Shown piece after piece: positions 1 through 8,792 of a stretch of DNA of 64,000 nt. Origin of the DNA: Corynebacterium callunae DSM 20147 (lineage in GTDB: Bacteria; Actinomycetota; Actinomycetes; Mycobacteriales; Mycobacteriaceae). The position numbers and the translations under genes were made by a program. A model generated the notes under the pieces. The model was not told where the DNA came from, made no database searches, and was given only the letters and a program-made list of their open reading frames with translations. The DNA is taken from the NCBI RefSeq assembly GCF_000344785.1, contig NC_020506.1, positions 992,001-1,056,000 on the forward strand, given 5' to 3'. Numbering within the stretch: the stretch's first letter is position 1; each line of letters starts with the position of its first letter.

Positions 1-435
1 GACGGAGAGCTCAGCGTCGTCGAAACCGCCGGCAACAACAATTCCCACATTATTTTGCGCGGCGGTACCGCCGGCCCGAATTATGATGCACCTTCGGTGG
101 CGGCCGCCGTCGAAAAGCTTGGTGGCAATGCCCGTTTGATGATTGATGCCTCCCACGCCAACTCCGGCAAGGACGATGTCAAGCAGATCGGTGTGGTTAA
201 GGAAATCGCTGCTCAGATTGCGGAAGGCAATGAAGCAATTTCAGGCATCATGATTGAATCATTCCTGGTAGCAGGTGCACAGAACCTTGATCCCGCAAAG
301 CTGCGCATCAATGGTGGCAGTGGCTTGGTCTACGGCCAGTCTGTAACCGATAAGTGCATTGATATCGATACCACCGTTGATTTGTTGGCGGAATTGGCAG
401 CAGCTGTGCGCGAGCGTCGTAACTCCGCACAATAA
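1..435 (+). CDS. aroG: 3-deoxy-7-phosphoheptulonate (DAHP) synthase, C-terminal part
   Basis: The gene starts before the window; about 144 residues of its C-terminus are here. The reading frame is open from base 1. It carries conserved type I DAHP synthase blocks: LRGG followed by PNYD near the left edge, then MIDASHANSGK, which in this family holds metal- and phosphoenolpyruvate-binding residues, and a final VTDKCIDIDTT segment. The enzyme joins phosphoenolpyruvate and erythrose 4-phosphate, the first step of the shikimate pathway. Location before a Z-prenyl synthase and coaA matches C. glutamicum gene order. A 10-mer GTCGAAAAGC lies inside it at 109-118. Confidence 0.93.
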   Translation, partial: DGELSVVETAGNNNSHIILRGGTAGPNYDAPSVAAAVEKLGGNARLMIDASHANSGKDDVKQIGVVKEIAAQIAEGNEAISGIMIESFLVAGAQNLDPAKLRINGGSGLVYGQSVTDKCIDIDTTVDLLAELAAAVRERRNSAQ

Positions 436-476
436 TCTGCATGTGAATTGGAGGGTAGCTCCCATGCCACAGTGGT

Positions 477-1268
477 GTGGGGGCTAGACTAGGACATGTG
501 TTTAACCTGCCCCGACTGCTATACCCGGTTTATGAGCGTCGCCTGCTAAAAGAACTTCAGGACGCCAAACAGCCCGGTCACGTTGCCATTATGTGCGATG
601 GTAATCGGCGCTGGGCGCGTGAAGCTGGATTTACTGATGTCAGCCATGGGCACCGTGTCGGCGCCAAAAAAATTGGGGAAATGGTGCAATGGTGCCAAGA
701 CGTTGACGTCAACCTTGTCACCGTTTACCTGCTCTCCATGGAGAATCTGGGACGCTCCTCCGACGAGCTGCAATTGCTCTTTGACATCATCGCTGATGTT
801 GCGGATGAATTAGCGCGTCCTGAAACCAATTGTCGGGTTCGTCTTGTTGGCCATGTGCATTTGTTGCCCGATAATGTGGCAGCCCGTTTGCGCGCCGCGG
901 AAAAAGCCACCGTGCGAAACACTGGAATTACAGTCAATATGGCTGTCGGTTACGGCGGTCGCCAGGAAATTGTTGATGCCGTGCGCAAGCTTCTTTCTGA
1001 AGGCGCTGCAGCAGGCAAAGATATCCCAGCGCTAATTGAAAGCGTAAATGTGGGCGCTATTTCTACACATCTTTATACTTCCGGACAACCAGATCCAGAT
1101 TTAGTGATCCGTACCTCAGGTGAGCAGCGTCTTTCTGGATTTATGCTGTGGCAATCGGCGTATTCTGAAATTTGGTTTACTGATACTTATTGGCCAGCCT
1201 TCCGCAGAATTGATTTCTTGCGCGCCCTGCGTGATTATTCGCAGCGCAGCAGGCGTTTCGGAAAATAG
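477..1268 (+). CDS. uppS: Z-prenyl diphosphate synthase (UppS family)
   Basis: Cis-prenyltransferase of 263 residues. The catalytic-Asp block IMCDGNRRW is at residues 38-46 and the C-terminal RTSGEQRLS block, which binds diphosphate in this family, is near residue 217. It condenses isopentenyl diphosphate in cis to make lipid carriers for the cell wall. By position beside coaA and glyA it corresponds to mycobacterial Rv1086, the short-chain (Z-farnesyl diphosphate) member, rather than the long-chain synthase; that product assignment is inference. A GTG start at 477 is chosen; another in-frame GTG lies at 498. Confidence 0.9.
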   Translation: MGARLGHVFNLPRLLYPVYERRLLKELQDAKQPGHVAIMCDGNRRWAREAGFTDVSHGHRVGAKKIGEMVQWCQDVDVNLVTVYLLSMENLGRSSDELQLLFDIIADVADELARPETNCRVRLVGHVHLLPDNVAARLRAAEKATVRNTGITVNMAVGYGGRQEIVDAVRKLLSEGAAAGKDIPALIESVNVGAISTHLYTSGQPDPDLVIRTSGEQRLSGFMLWQSAYSEIWFTDTYWPAFRRIDFLRALRDYSQRSRRFGK

Positions 1269-1335
1269 ATTTCAGAAAATAGTTCTGGTGCGGGACTAAT
1301 TGCAATAGCTAAACACCGCCCACCTGAGGAGAAAA

Positions 1336-1854
1336 ATGTCTGACTACATCGTTGCCTTCGAATCAACCTACGGTTCAACCCGCCAATACGCAGAGGATTT
1401 AGCAACCCGCTTGGGAGTTAAAGCGCTACATCTTACTGAGGCAGCGGCTGCCATTGAAGCCAATTCCACCGCACCGGTAATTGTGCTTAGCCCGGTACAT
1501 GGCCCTATGCATCCAGGTGCCAAGTTCGTCTCATATACCGATTTTGGCCAGCGGAAAGTTGCGCTCTGCACAGTGGGCATGACCTTGGATGAAGTAGCTC
1601 AGAAGAAAGATGGTGCTGCCAAGGCGCTAGGCTCAAAAGCTGATTCGGTGCAGCGTTTTTATCTTCCAGGTCGCCTGAACTATTCCGAACTTTCCACTGC
1701 ACATCGCACCACCATGTGGACCATTGTGAATATGCTCAAGGCCAAGCCAATGAAAAGCGCCAATGACAAAATGATGATCAACACCTTTGACACAGATGTT
1801 GATCGGGTAGATCTTGGGCGCCTCGACGAGATTGTGGCCTGGGCGCAGAACTAA
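1336..1854 (+). CDS. flavodoxin-domain protein
   Basis: A 172-residue cytosolic protein beginning with a flavodoxin fold: strand YIVAF followed by the FMN phosphate-binding loop ESTYGSTRQ at residues 9-17. It resembles the flavodoxin domain of menaquinone-dependent protoporphyrinogen oxidase-like (HemG-type) proteins, but substrate and partner are not shown by the sequence. GAGGAG lies just upstream of the ATG. It converges with coaA; a tandem repeat able to form hairpins lies between them. Confidence 0.75.
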   Translation: MSDYIVAFESTYGSTRQYAEDLATRLGVKALHLTEAAAAIEANSTAPVIVLSPVHGPMHPGAKFVSYTDFGQRKVALCTVGMTLDEVAQKKDGAAKALGSKADSVQRFYLPGRLNYSELSTAHRTTMWTIVNMLKAKPMKSANDKMMINTFDTDVDRVDLGRLDEIVAWAQN

Positions 1855-1883
1855 ACAGCAGGATTAAACAGCAGAACTAAACC

Positions 1884-1949
1884 GCAGCGCCAAGCCCGCA
1901 AGCGCTGAGCTTGCAGCGCCAAGCCCGCAAGCGCTGAGCTTGCAGCGCT
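1884..1949. repeat. 29-bp tandem repeat with internal hairpins, between convergent genes
   Basis: Two full copies of a 29-bp unit (1884-1912 and 1913-1941) and the first bases of a third. Each unit junction contains AGCGCTG-N6-CAGCGCT or a close variant, so the RNA can fold into successive stems. It sits between the ends of the flavodoxin gene and coaA, so a bidirectional terminator role is likely, although no strong T run follows. Confidence 0.6.
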
Positions 1950-1955
1950 AAGGCA

Positions 1956-2951
1956 TTAGAGCTTGCGCATGCGCACCCGTTCAACCAAATGGTCGCTGCC
2001 TTTTTTGAGTACCAAAGAAGCACGCACACGGGTAGGAAGAATGTTTTCCACCAGGTTGGGCAGGTTGATTGATTGCCATAGCTCACGTGCCACAGCGGAG
2101 GCTTCTTCATCGCTCATATCGGCATAGTGCGAAAAGTGCGCGCCGGGACGTCTAAAGGCAGTGTGACGTAATTGGAGGAAGCGGTCGATGTACCACTTTT
2201 CAATATCGTCAGTACGGGCATCTACGTAGACGCTGAAATCAAAAAGATCTGAAATCATCAGTGTTGGGCCGGTCTGAAGGACGTTAAGGCCTTCCACAAT
2301 AAGAATGTCCGGTTGGGAAACTGTAATAAATTCGCCCGGCAGGCGGTCATACGCAGTGTGGGAATAAAGCGGAGCCTTTACCTCGTATTTGCCGGATTTT
2401 ACATCTGTGACAAATCGCAGCAAGGCTCGCTGGTCATAACTCTCCGGAAAACCTTTACGTGCCATCAGTCCGCGCCTATTTAATTCAGCAGCGGGGTAGA
2501 GGAAACCATCGGTGGTAACCAGATCTACGCGTGGATGGGAATTCCAGCGCTGCAGCAAAACTTGTAGCAAACGGGCAGTGGTGGACTTTCCAACTGCCAC
2601 AGAGCCAGCAACACCAATAACAAAGGGCACATTGGTTTTTGGGAGGGGAACGCTGGTGGATGCTGCCAAGAAGGTCTCAGTAGCTGCAGTTAGTTCCTGT
2701 CGGGCACTGACTTGCAGGTGAATGAGACGAGACAGGGGAAGGTAGACCTCAGCGACTTCTTCGAGGTCAATATTTTCACCGATACCGCGTAGCTCAATGA
2801 CTTCATCTTCGGTAAGCACCTGGGGCATGGATTTTCTTAGTTCACGCCATTGCGGACGATCAAAGTCCAGGTAGGGGCTGAAATCCGGAGTGCGGTGAGA
2901 GCTGCGCGCAAGCTGCGCAGCCGCAGCGGTTTGTTCTGCCATGTAGTCCAT
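1956..2951 (-). CDS. coaA: type I pantothenate kinase
   Basis: Prokaryotic (type I) pantothenate kinase of 331 residues from the ATG at 2951. The P-loop GSVAVGKST is near residues 116-124, and family-typical [10 protein letters not shown] and [11 protein letters not shown] motifs follow. It phosphorylates pantothenate with ATP, the controlling step of coenzyme A synthesis. AAAGG lies upstream of the chosen start; a second ATG is at 2942, and an extension to 2981 is open but lacks support. It is divergent from glyA. Confidence 0.92.
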   Translation of the reverse strand: MDYMAEQTAAAAQLARSSHRTPDFSPYLDFDRPQWRELRKSMPQVLTEDEVIELRGIGENIDLEEVAEVYLPLSRLIHLQVSARQELTAATETFLAASTSVPLPKTNVPFVIGVAGSVAVGKSTTARLLQVLLQRWNSHPRVDLVTTDGFLYPAAELNRRGLMARKGFPESYDQRALLRFVTDVKSGKYEVKAPLYSHTAYDRLPGEFITVSQPDILIVEGLNVLQTGPTLMISDLFDFSVYVDARTDDIEKWYIDRFLQLRHTAFRRPGAHFSHYADMSDEEASAVARELWQSINLPNLVENILPTRVRASLVLKKGSDHLVERVRMRKL

Positions 2952-3000
2952 TGTGCACCTTTGTTGTGAGGGGGAGCTCACAAGGGTCGAAATTTTGAGC

Positions 3001-3036
3001 TTCGAGCCACAGTTCGAGCCACAGTTCGAGCCACAG
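3001..3036. repeat. three exact copies of a 12-bp repeat
   Basis: TTCGAGCCACAG repeated three times head to tail (3001-3012, 3013-3024, 3025-3036) in the coaA-glyA divergent intergenic region, followed by a partly matching TTGAACC. It lies about 50 bp upstream of coaA. It may be simple slippage or an array of regulator half-sites; no known factor is recognised. Confidence 0.7.
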
Positions 3037-3069
3037 TTGAACCCAAAGACTGCTGTTACTTTTCTATCT

Positions 3070-3089
3070 GACCTTTAAAGGTCTATGCT
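3070..3089 (+). promoter_or_regulatory. palindrome and -10 box upstream of glyA
   Basis: GACCTTTAAAGGTC (3070-3083) is a perfect 14-bp palindrome placed directly in front of a good -10 hexamer TATGCT (3084-3089). It would cover the promoter spacer, a natural repressor position. Transcription would then run about 65 bases of leader before the glyA ATG. Confidence 0.5.
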
Positions 3090-3159
3090 AGGTTGCGTAC
3101 CTGTCCCGCGAGTGAGGTCTTACGCGCGGGATTCGTCTTGTGAAAGGTTAGCTGACCTG

Positions 3160-4464
3160 ATGACCGATGCCCACCATGCGGACGATGTCCGTTACCAGCC
3201 ACTGAGCGAGCTTGATCCGGAGGTGGCTGCGGCCATTGCTGGGGAACTAGCCCGCCAGCGCGACACTCTTGAGATGATCGCGTCTGAGAATTTTGTACCA
3301 CGTGCTGTTTTGCAGTCACAGGGTTCGATTCTTACTAATAAATATGCCGAGGGATATCCCGGCCGCCGTTATTACGGTGGTTGCGAGCAAGTAGATATCA
3401 TCGAAGATCTTGCACGCGATCGTGCGAAGTCCCTCTTCGGTGCTGATTTTGCCAATGTACAGCCACACTCTGGCGCACAGGCTAATGCTGCTGTGTTGAT
3501 GAGCCTTGCCGAGCCAGGCGTTAAGATCATGGGTCTTTCGCTTGCTCATGGCGGTCACCTCACCCACGGTATGAAGCTTAACTTCTCCGGCAAGCTCTAT
3601 GAGGTTGTTGCTTATGGAGTTGACCCTGAGACCATGCGCGTTGATATGGATCAGGTTCGTGAGCTGGCTCTGAAGGAGCAGCCAAAGGTGATTATCGCCG
3701 GTTGGTCTGCTTACCCACGCCACCTTGACTTTGAGGCTTTCAAGTCCGTCGCGGATGAAGTTGGCGCAAAGCTTTGGGTCGATATGGCTCACTTCGCTGG
3801 TCTGGTTGCAGCTGGTCTGCACCCAAGCCCAGTTCCTTTTGCTGACGTGGTTTCCTCCACCGTTCACAAGACTCTTGGCGGACCTCGTTCCGGCATTATT
3901 CTTGCTAAGCAGGAGTATGCCAAGAAGATCAACTCTTCTGTTTTCCCTGGTCAGCAGGGTGGTCCTTTGATGCATGCTATTGCTGCAAAGGCTACTGCGC
4001 TGAAGATCGCTGGCACTGATCAGTTCCGCGATCGCCAGGAGCGCACCCTTGAAGGTGCTCGTATTTTGGCTGAGCGTCTTACCGCATCCGATGCAAAGGC
4101 TGCTGGAATTGATGTGCTAACCGGTGGTACCGACGTGCACCTGGTTTTGGCTGATCTGCGCAACTCCCAGATGGATGGCCAGCAGGCTGAGGATTTGCTG
4201 CACGAGGTTGGCATCACTGTTAACCGTAACGCGGTTCCTTTTGATCCTCGTCCGCCAATGGTGACCTCTGGTCTGCGCATTGGTACCCCTGCTTTGGCAA
4301 CCCGTGGCTTTGACGCCGCTGGTTTCACCGAGGTTGCCGATATTATCGGTACCGCCTTGGCGCAGGGCAAGGCTGCCGATATTGAGGCGCTGCGTGGCCG
4401 CGTCGCAAAGCTTGCAGCTAACTACCCGCTGTACGAGGGCCTGGAGAACTGGACTATCGTCTAA
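3160..4464 (+). CDS. glyA: serine hydroxymethyltransferase
   Basis: PLP enzyme of 434 residues from the ATG at 3160, the length expected for C. glutamicum GlyA; the frame is open further upstream but the homologous start [13 protein letters not shown] fixes this ATG. The PLP-binding lysine block [14 protein letters not shown] and the N-terminal ASENFVP and [15 protein letters not shown] motifs are intact. It converts serine and tetrahydrofolate to glycine and 5,10-methylene-tetrahydrofolate and is a main source of one-carbon units. The folate genes pabAB and pabC follow in the same direction. Confidence 0.97.
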   Translation: MTDAHHADDVRYQPLSELDPEVAAAIAGELARQRDTLEMIASENFVPRAVLQSQGSILTNKYAEGYPGRRYYGGCEQVDIIEDLARDRAKSLFGADFANVQPHSGAQANAAVLMSLAEPGVKIMGLSLAHGGHLTHGMKLNFSGKLYEVVAYGVDPETMRVDMDQVRELALKEQPKVIIAGWSAYPRHLDFEAFKSVADEVGAKLWVDMAHFAGLVAAGLHPSPVPFADVVSSTVHKTLGGPRSGIILAKQEYAKKINSSVFPGQQGGPLMHAIAAKATALKIAGTDQFRDRQERTLEGARILAERLTASDAKAAGIDVLTGGTDVHLVLADLRNSQMDGQQAEDLLHEVGITVNRNAVPFDPRPPMVTSGLRIGTPALATRGFDAAGFTEVADIIGTALAQGKAADIEALRGRVAKLAANYPLYEGLENWTIV

Positions 4465-4540
4465 TCTAGGTTTTCGCTTTGTGTGAAGGCATCGTCGGCT
4501 GCGGCCGTACGGTGCCTTTACCTTATTTCAGAGGATTTTT

Positions 4541-6403
4541 GTGCGCGTTTTAATTGTTGATAATTATGATTCATTTACCTTCAACCTTGCCACTTATGTG
4601 GAAGAAGTGACAGGTCAGGCGCCAACAGTGGTGCGCAATGATGACATTATTGATGAGACGCTTTTCGACGCCGTCATCCTCTCACCCGGTCCAGGTCACC
4701 CCGGAGTGCTGGCAGATTTTGGTATCTGTACTGGGATTATTGAACGCGCGCAGGTGCCCATTTTGGGTGTTTGCCTGGGCCACCAGGGCATTGCGCTGGC
4801 GCACGGCGCCCGCGTTGAGTTGGCACCAACCCCGGTGCATGGGCAGGTTTCTACCATCAGCCACAACGACAGTGCGCTTTTCGACGCCATCCCGCGCGAC
4901 TTTGATGTGGTGCGTTATCACTCCATGATTGCCTCAGATTTACCGGATTCTGTGGAAGCAACTGCCTGGACCGCCGATGGTTTGATCATGGCATTGCAAC
5001 ACAAAACCCTGCCGCAATGGGGAGTGCAATTCCACCCAGAATCCATTGGTGGACAGTGGGGGCATCAGATTATTCGTAATTTTTTGCATGCTGCCCGTAG
5101 TTATCACTGGGAAATTCAAGAGGAAGTACTTGAAATCTCAGTGGATCCAGCGCGCGTTTTTGCCACTCTATATGGCGCCGCTGAACAAGCATTTTGGCTA
5201 GATGACGCAGCTGGCACTAGCTATTTAGGTGATGCCAGCGGACCATTAGCTCGCACTAAAACTTTTAGGGTAGGCGAGGGAGACTTCTTCGAATGGCTTG
5301 CCGCGGATCTTGCTAAAAACACTGTCGCCCCAGGTGAGGGCTTTAGGCTCGGCTGGGTTGGCTATGTGGGTTATGAACTCAAGGCTGAATGTGGAGCACA
5401 AGCCGAGCATCGCTCAAAGCTGCCCGATGCACACCTTATTTTTGCCGATCGCGCTTTGGCCATTGAAAAGGATCGAGTTCGCCTACTGTCCTTGCAAGCT
5501 GATGCGCAGTGGTCGGCGCAGGTCGAGGCTGCCCTGAAGCAATTGCAGCCTGCGCCAGCTGCGCAGATCAAACCCATTGAACTGCAGGTTCGTGATAGTC
5601 GTGAGCAGTATTTGGATAAGATTGCAAAGGCTCAGGACTTGATTCGGCGAGGAGAATCTTATGAAATCTGCCTTACCACTCAGTTGTCAGGGGAGTGCAC
5701 ACAAGATCCTTTTGAACTGTATTTAGCACTGCGCGCGGAAAATCCAACTGCCTATGGGTCTTTCCTAAAATTTGGTGAAACCGCCATTTTGAGCTCCTCA
5801 CCAGAGCGTTTTATCACCATCGATGCTGGTGGGCGCGTGGAGTCTAAGCCGATTAAAGGTACTCGCGGACGTGGTAAAAATGCGGCTGAGGATGCCGAAA
5901 TCATTAAGGAATTGCAGAGCAATCCAAAAGATCGCGCCGAAAACCTCATGATCGTGGATTTGGTGCGCAATGATCTTGCCCGTGGCGCCCAGCCCATCAC
6001 CGTGAAAACCGAGAAGCTTTTCGACGTAGAAACCTTCGCCACGGTGCACCAATTGGTAAGTACGGTTTCTGCACAATTAGGTGAGAAGAACGCCATTGGC
6101 TGTATTCGGGCGGCTTTCCCCGGTGGCTCAATGACTGGTGCACCTAAGTTACGAACCATGGAAATTATTGATGCCCTGGAGGCTGCACCACGTGGCATTT
6201 ACTCCGGTGGTTTGGGATATTTCTCGTTGGATGGTTCGGTTGATCTTTCCATGGTGATCCGTACTCTGGTACTCCATGCCGGCCACCTGGAATATGGCGT
6301 GGGCGGTGCGATTTTGGCACTATCTGATCCCGCTGAGGAATGGGAAGAAATCCGCATTAAGTCCACTCCGCTGCTTAAACTGTTTGGAGTGGAATTTCCA
6401 TGA
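4541..6403 (+). CDS. pabAB: aminodeoxychorismate synthase, fused PabA-PabB
   Basis: Fusion protein of 620 residues. Residues 1 to about 190 form a class I glutamine amidotransferase domain with catalytic Cys78 in GVCLGHQG and His165/Glu167 in FHPES. The C-terminal half is the chorismate-binding domain, with PIKGTRGRG and the FPGGSMTGAPK and IYSGGLGYFS blocks. It makes 4-amino-4-deoxychorismate from chorismate and glutamine for folate synthesis. Start is GTG at 4541. The gene overlaps pabC by four bases (ATGA), which indicates translational coupling. Two GCTTTTCGAC motifs lie in its first 350 bases and one at 6016. Confidence 0.95.
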   Translation: MRVLIVDNYDSFTFNLATYVEEVTGQAPTVVRNDDIIDETLFDAVILSPGPGHPGVLADFGICTGIIERAQVPILGVCLGHQGIALAHGARVELAPTPVHGQVSTISHNDSALFDAIPRDFDVVRYHSMIASDLPDSVEATAWTADGLIMALQHKTLPQWGVQFHPESIGGQWGHQIIRNFLHAARSYHWEIQEEVLEISVDPARVFATLYGAAEQAFWLDDAAGTSYLGDASGPLARTKTFRVGEGDFFEWLAADLAKNTVAPGEGFRLGWVGYVGYELKAECGAQAEHRSKLPDAHLIFADRALAIEKDRVRLLSLQADAQWSAQVEAALKQLQPAPAAQIKPIELQVRDSREQYLDKIAKAQDLIRRGESYEICLTTQLSGECTQDPFELYLALRAENPTAYGSFLKFGETAILSSSPERFITIDAGGRVESKPIKGTRGRGKNAAEDAEIIKELQSNPKDRAENLMIVDLVRNDLARGAQPITVKTEKLFDVETFATVHQLVSTVSAQLGEKNAIGCIRAAFPGGSMTGAPKLRTMEIIDALEAAPRGIYSGGLGYFSLDGSVDLSMVIRTLVLHAGHLEYGVGGAILALSDPAEEWEEIRIKSTPLLKLFGVEFP

Positions 6404-7125
6404 GTACTTTGCTGTGGGATGGACACACCCTAAAAGAAGGCGTGGGGGAGACTCCACTGGTGGTGGATTCCTATTTAATGCGCGAGCGACACGTGGTGCG
6501 CTGGGATTTACATGAACAGCGTTTTGCACGCAGTATGCCAGTTGATGCTTATCCTTTTTTAGCAGCTGTACGTGCCGCACTACCCAGCACTGGGCAGTGG
6601 TTTCCGCGTATTGAATACTACGGCGAGAACCACTTTGGATTACAAATTCGCCGCGCTCCCGCATTGCGGACCACAACAAGTTTGTGGCTATCAGATATGC
6701 CTGATCCGCGTACCCAGCCGTTAATTAAGGGCCCTGATCTAGAGATTTTGGGTCATTTCCGGGCATTGGCCCAGGATCATGAATGTGATGACACCTTATT
6801 GGTTAGCGCTGATGGCACGGTGCTGGAAGCTGCCAATGGGGCAGTGGTGTTTTGGGAGGATCCACATACTGTAATTTTGCCAGTCGCCGAAGTCTTGCCT
6901 TCAATTACGGTGCAGGCCAGCATTCCGCTCTGGGAAAAGGCTGGTATTAAGATTCGCCACCGCAATATCCGCCATCTGGATCTGCCAGCCTGGTGTGGCA
7001 GTGCCTTGCATGGCTGGACTGCGGTGGAAAGTTGGGGCCGAGGTTCCGGCCAAATAACTGCAGCGCCTGCTCCGCCGGTAAAACCGTGGAATCAGGCGCT
7101 GTGGGGCGCGTCGAAAAGCGCTTAG
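6400..7125 (+). CDS. pabC: aminodeoxychorismate lyase-like (class IV aminotransferase fold)
   Basis: A 241-residue protein of the class IV PLP aminotransferase family. It is coupled to pabAB through an ATGA overlap, so the likely job is removal of pyruvate from aminodeoxychorismate to give p-aminobenzoate. The presumed PLP lysine lies in PLIKGPDLE, and LEAANGAVVFW matches the family's conserved glutamate-Asn block. Its stop overlaps that of the convergent DUF5997 gene by two bases. A GTCGAAAAGC motif spans the last codons (7110-7119). Confidence 0.85.
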   Translation: MSTLLWDGHTLKEGVGETPLVVDSYLMRERHVVRWDLHEQRFARSMPVDAYPFLAAVRAALPSTGQWFPRIEYYGENHFGLQIRRAPALRTTTSLWLSDMPDPRTQPLIKGPDLEILGHFRALAQDHECDDTLLVSADGTVLEAANGAVVFWEDPHTVILPVAEVLPSITVQASIPLWEKAGIKIRHRNIRHLDLPAWCGSALHGWTAVESWGRGSGQITAAPAPPVKPWNQALWGASKSA

Positions 7126-7514
7126 CTTTCCTGCTCTTCGCTTTCTGCGTCGGCAGTGCTGCGACCTTCAGCGAGCTGGGTGCGTGCGAGACGCAACCAC
7201 TCAGGCTGATTTTCCAGCAGTGCCTTGATGTCGGCGGTGGTCAGGGGCTTGTCCATATCGTTCTTCTTCAATGCCGCAATGGTGATGCCCAATTTTTGGG
7301 CCACGACTGGACGAGGGTGAGGGCCCTCGCGGCGTAGGGTTTGGAGCCACTCCGGTGGATTTTCCAGCAGTTGCTTCAACTCTTGGTGAGTTACAGCGCT
7401 GCTTTGGAACTCCTCTGGCGTGGCGGGCAAATAGAGACCCAGCTTCTTGGCTGCGGTCGCCGGCTTCATGGCCGTGCCCGATGGCTTGCGTACAGATTCT
7501 TCGTTCACGAACAC
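7122..7514 (-). CDS. DUF5997 family protein
   Basis: A 130-residue cytosolic protein of a conserved actinobacterial family without a known function. It contains two similar segments, ELKQLLENPPEWLQTLR and DIKALLENQPEWLRLAR, about 48 residues apart, suggesting an internal duplication. Start is GTG at 7514, seven bases after a -10-like TAATGC, so a leaderless message fits; an ATG at 7469 is the alternative and matches the usual MKPATAAKKLG beginning. It is divergent from a LysR effector-domain protein. Confidence 0.7.
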   Translation of the reverse strand: MFVNEESVRKPSGTAMKPATAAKKLGLYLPATPEEFQSSAVTHQELKQLLENPPEWLQTLRREGPHPRPVVAQKLGITIAALKKNDMDKPLTTADIKALLENQPEWLRLARTQLAEGRSTADAESEEQES

Positions 7515-7532
7515 AACGGTAGCATTAGTTCC
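7515..7532. promoter_or_regulatory. symmetric bidirectional promoter with shared -10 element
   Basis: Only 18 bp separate two divergent start codons. TAGCATTA (7520-7527) gives TAGCAT on the plus strand and TAATGC on the minus strand. Each hexamer is followed by exactly seven bases and then the start codon (ATG at 7533, GTG at 7514). Both transcripts would be leaderless. Seen directly as a pattern; promoter activity is inference. Confidence 0.55.
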
Positions 7533-8207
7533 ATGCTTATCTTAAGTTTCAGCACCGGCACCGAACCTGGAAAGTGGTTTATGCGATTCCGGGAACGTAC
7601 TCACCACGGCGGACTTGAGACGCTTGATTCCGACGACGCACTGGGCGAGATGCTCGAGGGCAAGGCACAACTGGCGCTTACCCGCCTCCCAGATGCGCGT
7701 ATCGACGAAAACCTGCACGTGGTTGAGCTTTATTCCGAAAACCCCGGCGTGGCCTTTCCCAAAGATTATTTCCTCGCTGCCGAAGAAGGCGATGTAGATC
7801 CCGCCGAACTACAGGGTGAGATTATCAACTGGGAAATTCCCGAAAGTGGCGAAGTTAACGCAGCTGAAGTACGTGCTGCCTTGCAGATTGTGGCAGCGAA
7901 TGTGGGAATTGTCATTGCTCCGCGTCCGCTAATTAAGGTCCTAAGTAAGAAATTGGTGGAGCACCGTAACCTCAAAGGGGGTAAAAAAACGACCATTGCC
8001 CTGGTGTGGAAAAAATCCGAGGACAATGAAGAAATTCAAGATTTTGTGGGAATTGCGCGTGGTCGAACTGCTAATTCCAGCAGGCAGCAAACGGTAAAAC
8101 GCAGTGCGCGTGAAAAGACTTTGGCAAAACAGGCCCGTAAGCAGGCAGAAAAGCCCAAGGGATCGCGTTCCAATCAGGGGCGAAAGACGCCTCGAAAACG
8201 GCGCTAG
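7533..8207 (+). CDS. LysR-type substrate-binding domain protein without HTH
   Basis: A 224-residue protein starting at the ATG at 7533 (the frame is open upstream but overlaps the divergent gene). The first two thirds resemble the effector domain of LysR-type regulators (periplasmic-binding-protein type 2 fold), but there is no N-terminal winged helix. The last 50 residues are rich in Lys and Arg, ending KTPRKRR, which suggests nucleic-acid contact. Its partner in position is DUF5997. Function unknown; a regulator or sensor is inference. Confidence 0.7.
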   Translation: MLILSFSTGTEPGKWFMRFRERTHHGGLETLDSDDALGEMLEGKAQLALTRLPDARIDENLHVVELYSENPGVAFPKDYFLAAEEGDVDPAELQGEIINWEIPESGEVNAAEVRAALQIVAANVGIVIAPRPLIKVLSKKLVEHRNLKGGKKTTIALVWKKSEDNEEIQDFVGIARGRTANSSRQQTVKRSAREKTLAKQARKQAEKPKGSRSNQGRKTPRKRR

Positions 8208-8264
8208 GGTTACCCCTTAAATGTCCGGTTGCCGAGATGGAAAAAGATCAGGACAATTGCGTTC

Positions 8265-8789
8265 ATGGTTGAAAGAGACTTCACAATCCGACCAATCCGC
8301 GAAGGTGATTTCCCTCAGGTGAGGGCCATCTACGAATTGGGCTTGGAGACGGGACATGCGTCATATGAGACAACTGGTCCCACATGGGAGCAGTTCAGCA
8401 CTTCAAAGATTATGGATACTGTTCTGGTCGCAGCAGAAAAAGAAGACCCAGACTTCATTCTGGGCTGGGTTTCCGCTGCACCAATCTCAACCCGCCAAGT
8501 TTTCCACGGTGTCGTGGAAGACTCCATCTACATCCACCCCCAAGGCCAAGGCCGCGGAGTGGGAGGCTCACTGCTCAGCACCCTTATCGAGCTCTGTGAA
8601 TCCAGGGGAATGTGGGCCATCCACTCCTGGATTTTCCCGGAAAACGAGGGCTCTGCAAAGCTGCACGCCTCCCGTGGATTCCAAAAAGTAGGAACCATGC
8701 ACCAAATGGCACGCATGACCTATGGAGAATTGGCAGGGGAGTGGCGTGACTGCGATCTCTGGGAGCGTTTGCTAGCCACTCCGGAGTAG
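8265..8789 (+). CDS. GNAT N-acetyltransferase, phosphinothricin acetyltransferase-like
   Basis: A 174-residue acetyltransferase from the ATG at 8265 (MVERDFTIRPIREGD); a TTG at 8229 in the same frame is less likely. The acetyl-CoA loop IHPQGQGRGVGGSLL is clear, and the late block NEGSAKLHASRGFQKVG is typical of the phosphinothricin/methionine-sulfone acetyltransferase group. The true substrate cannot be told from sequence. It converges with the 5-oxoprolinase operon, leaving four bases between stops. Confidence 0.85.
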   Translation: MVERDFTIRPIREGDFPQVRAIYELGLETGHASYETTGPTWEQFSTSKIMDTVLVAAEKEDPDFILGWVSAAPISTRQVFHGVVEDSIYIHPQGQGRGVGGSLLSTLIELCESRGMWAIHSWIFPENEGSAKLHASRGFQKVGTMHQMARMTYGELAGEWRDCDLWERLLATPE

Positions 8790-8792
8790 TCC

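Noticed and set aside
3316..3330. tRNA-like GGTTCGATTC
   Set aside because: It lies within glyA coding sequence with no cloverleaf around it. No tRNA or rRNA gene was found in the window.
7341..7532. Upstream extension of the LysR-domain gene
   Set aside because: It would lie fully inside the divergent DUF5997 gene, and LysR-domain homology starts at the ATG at 7533.
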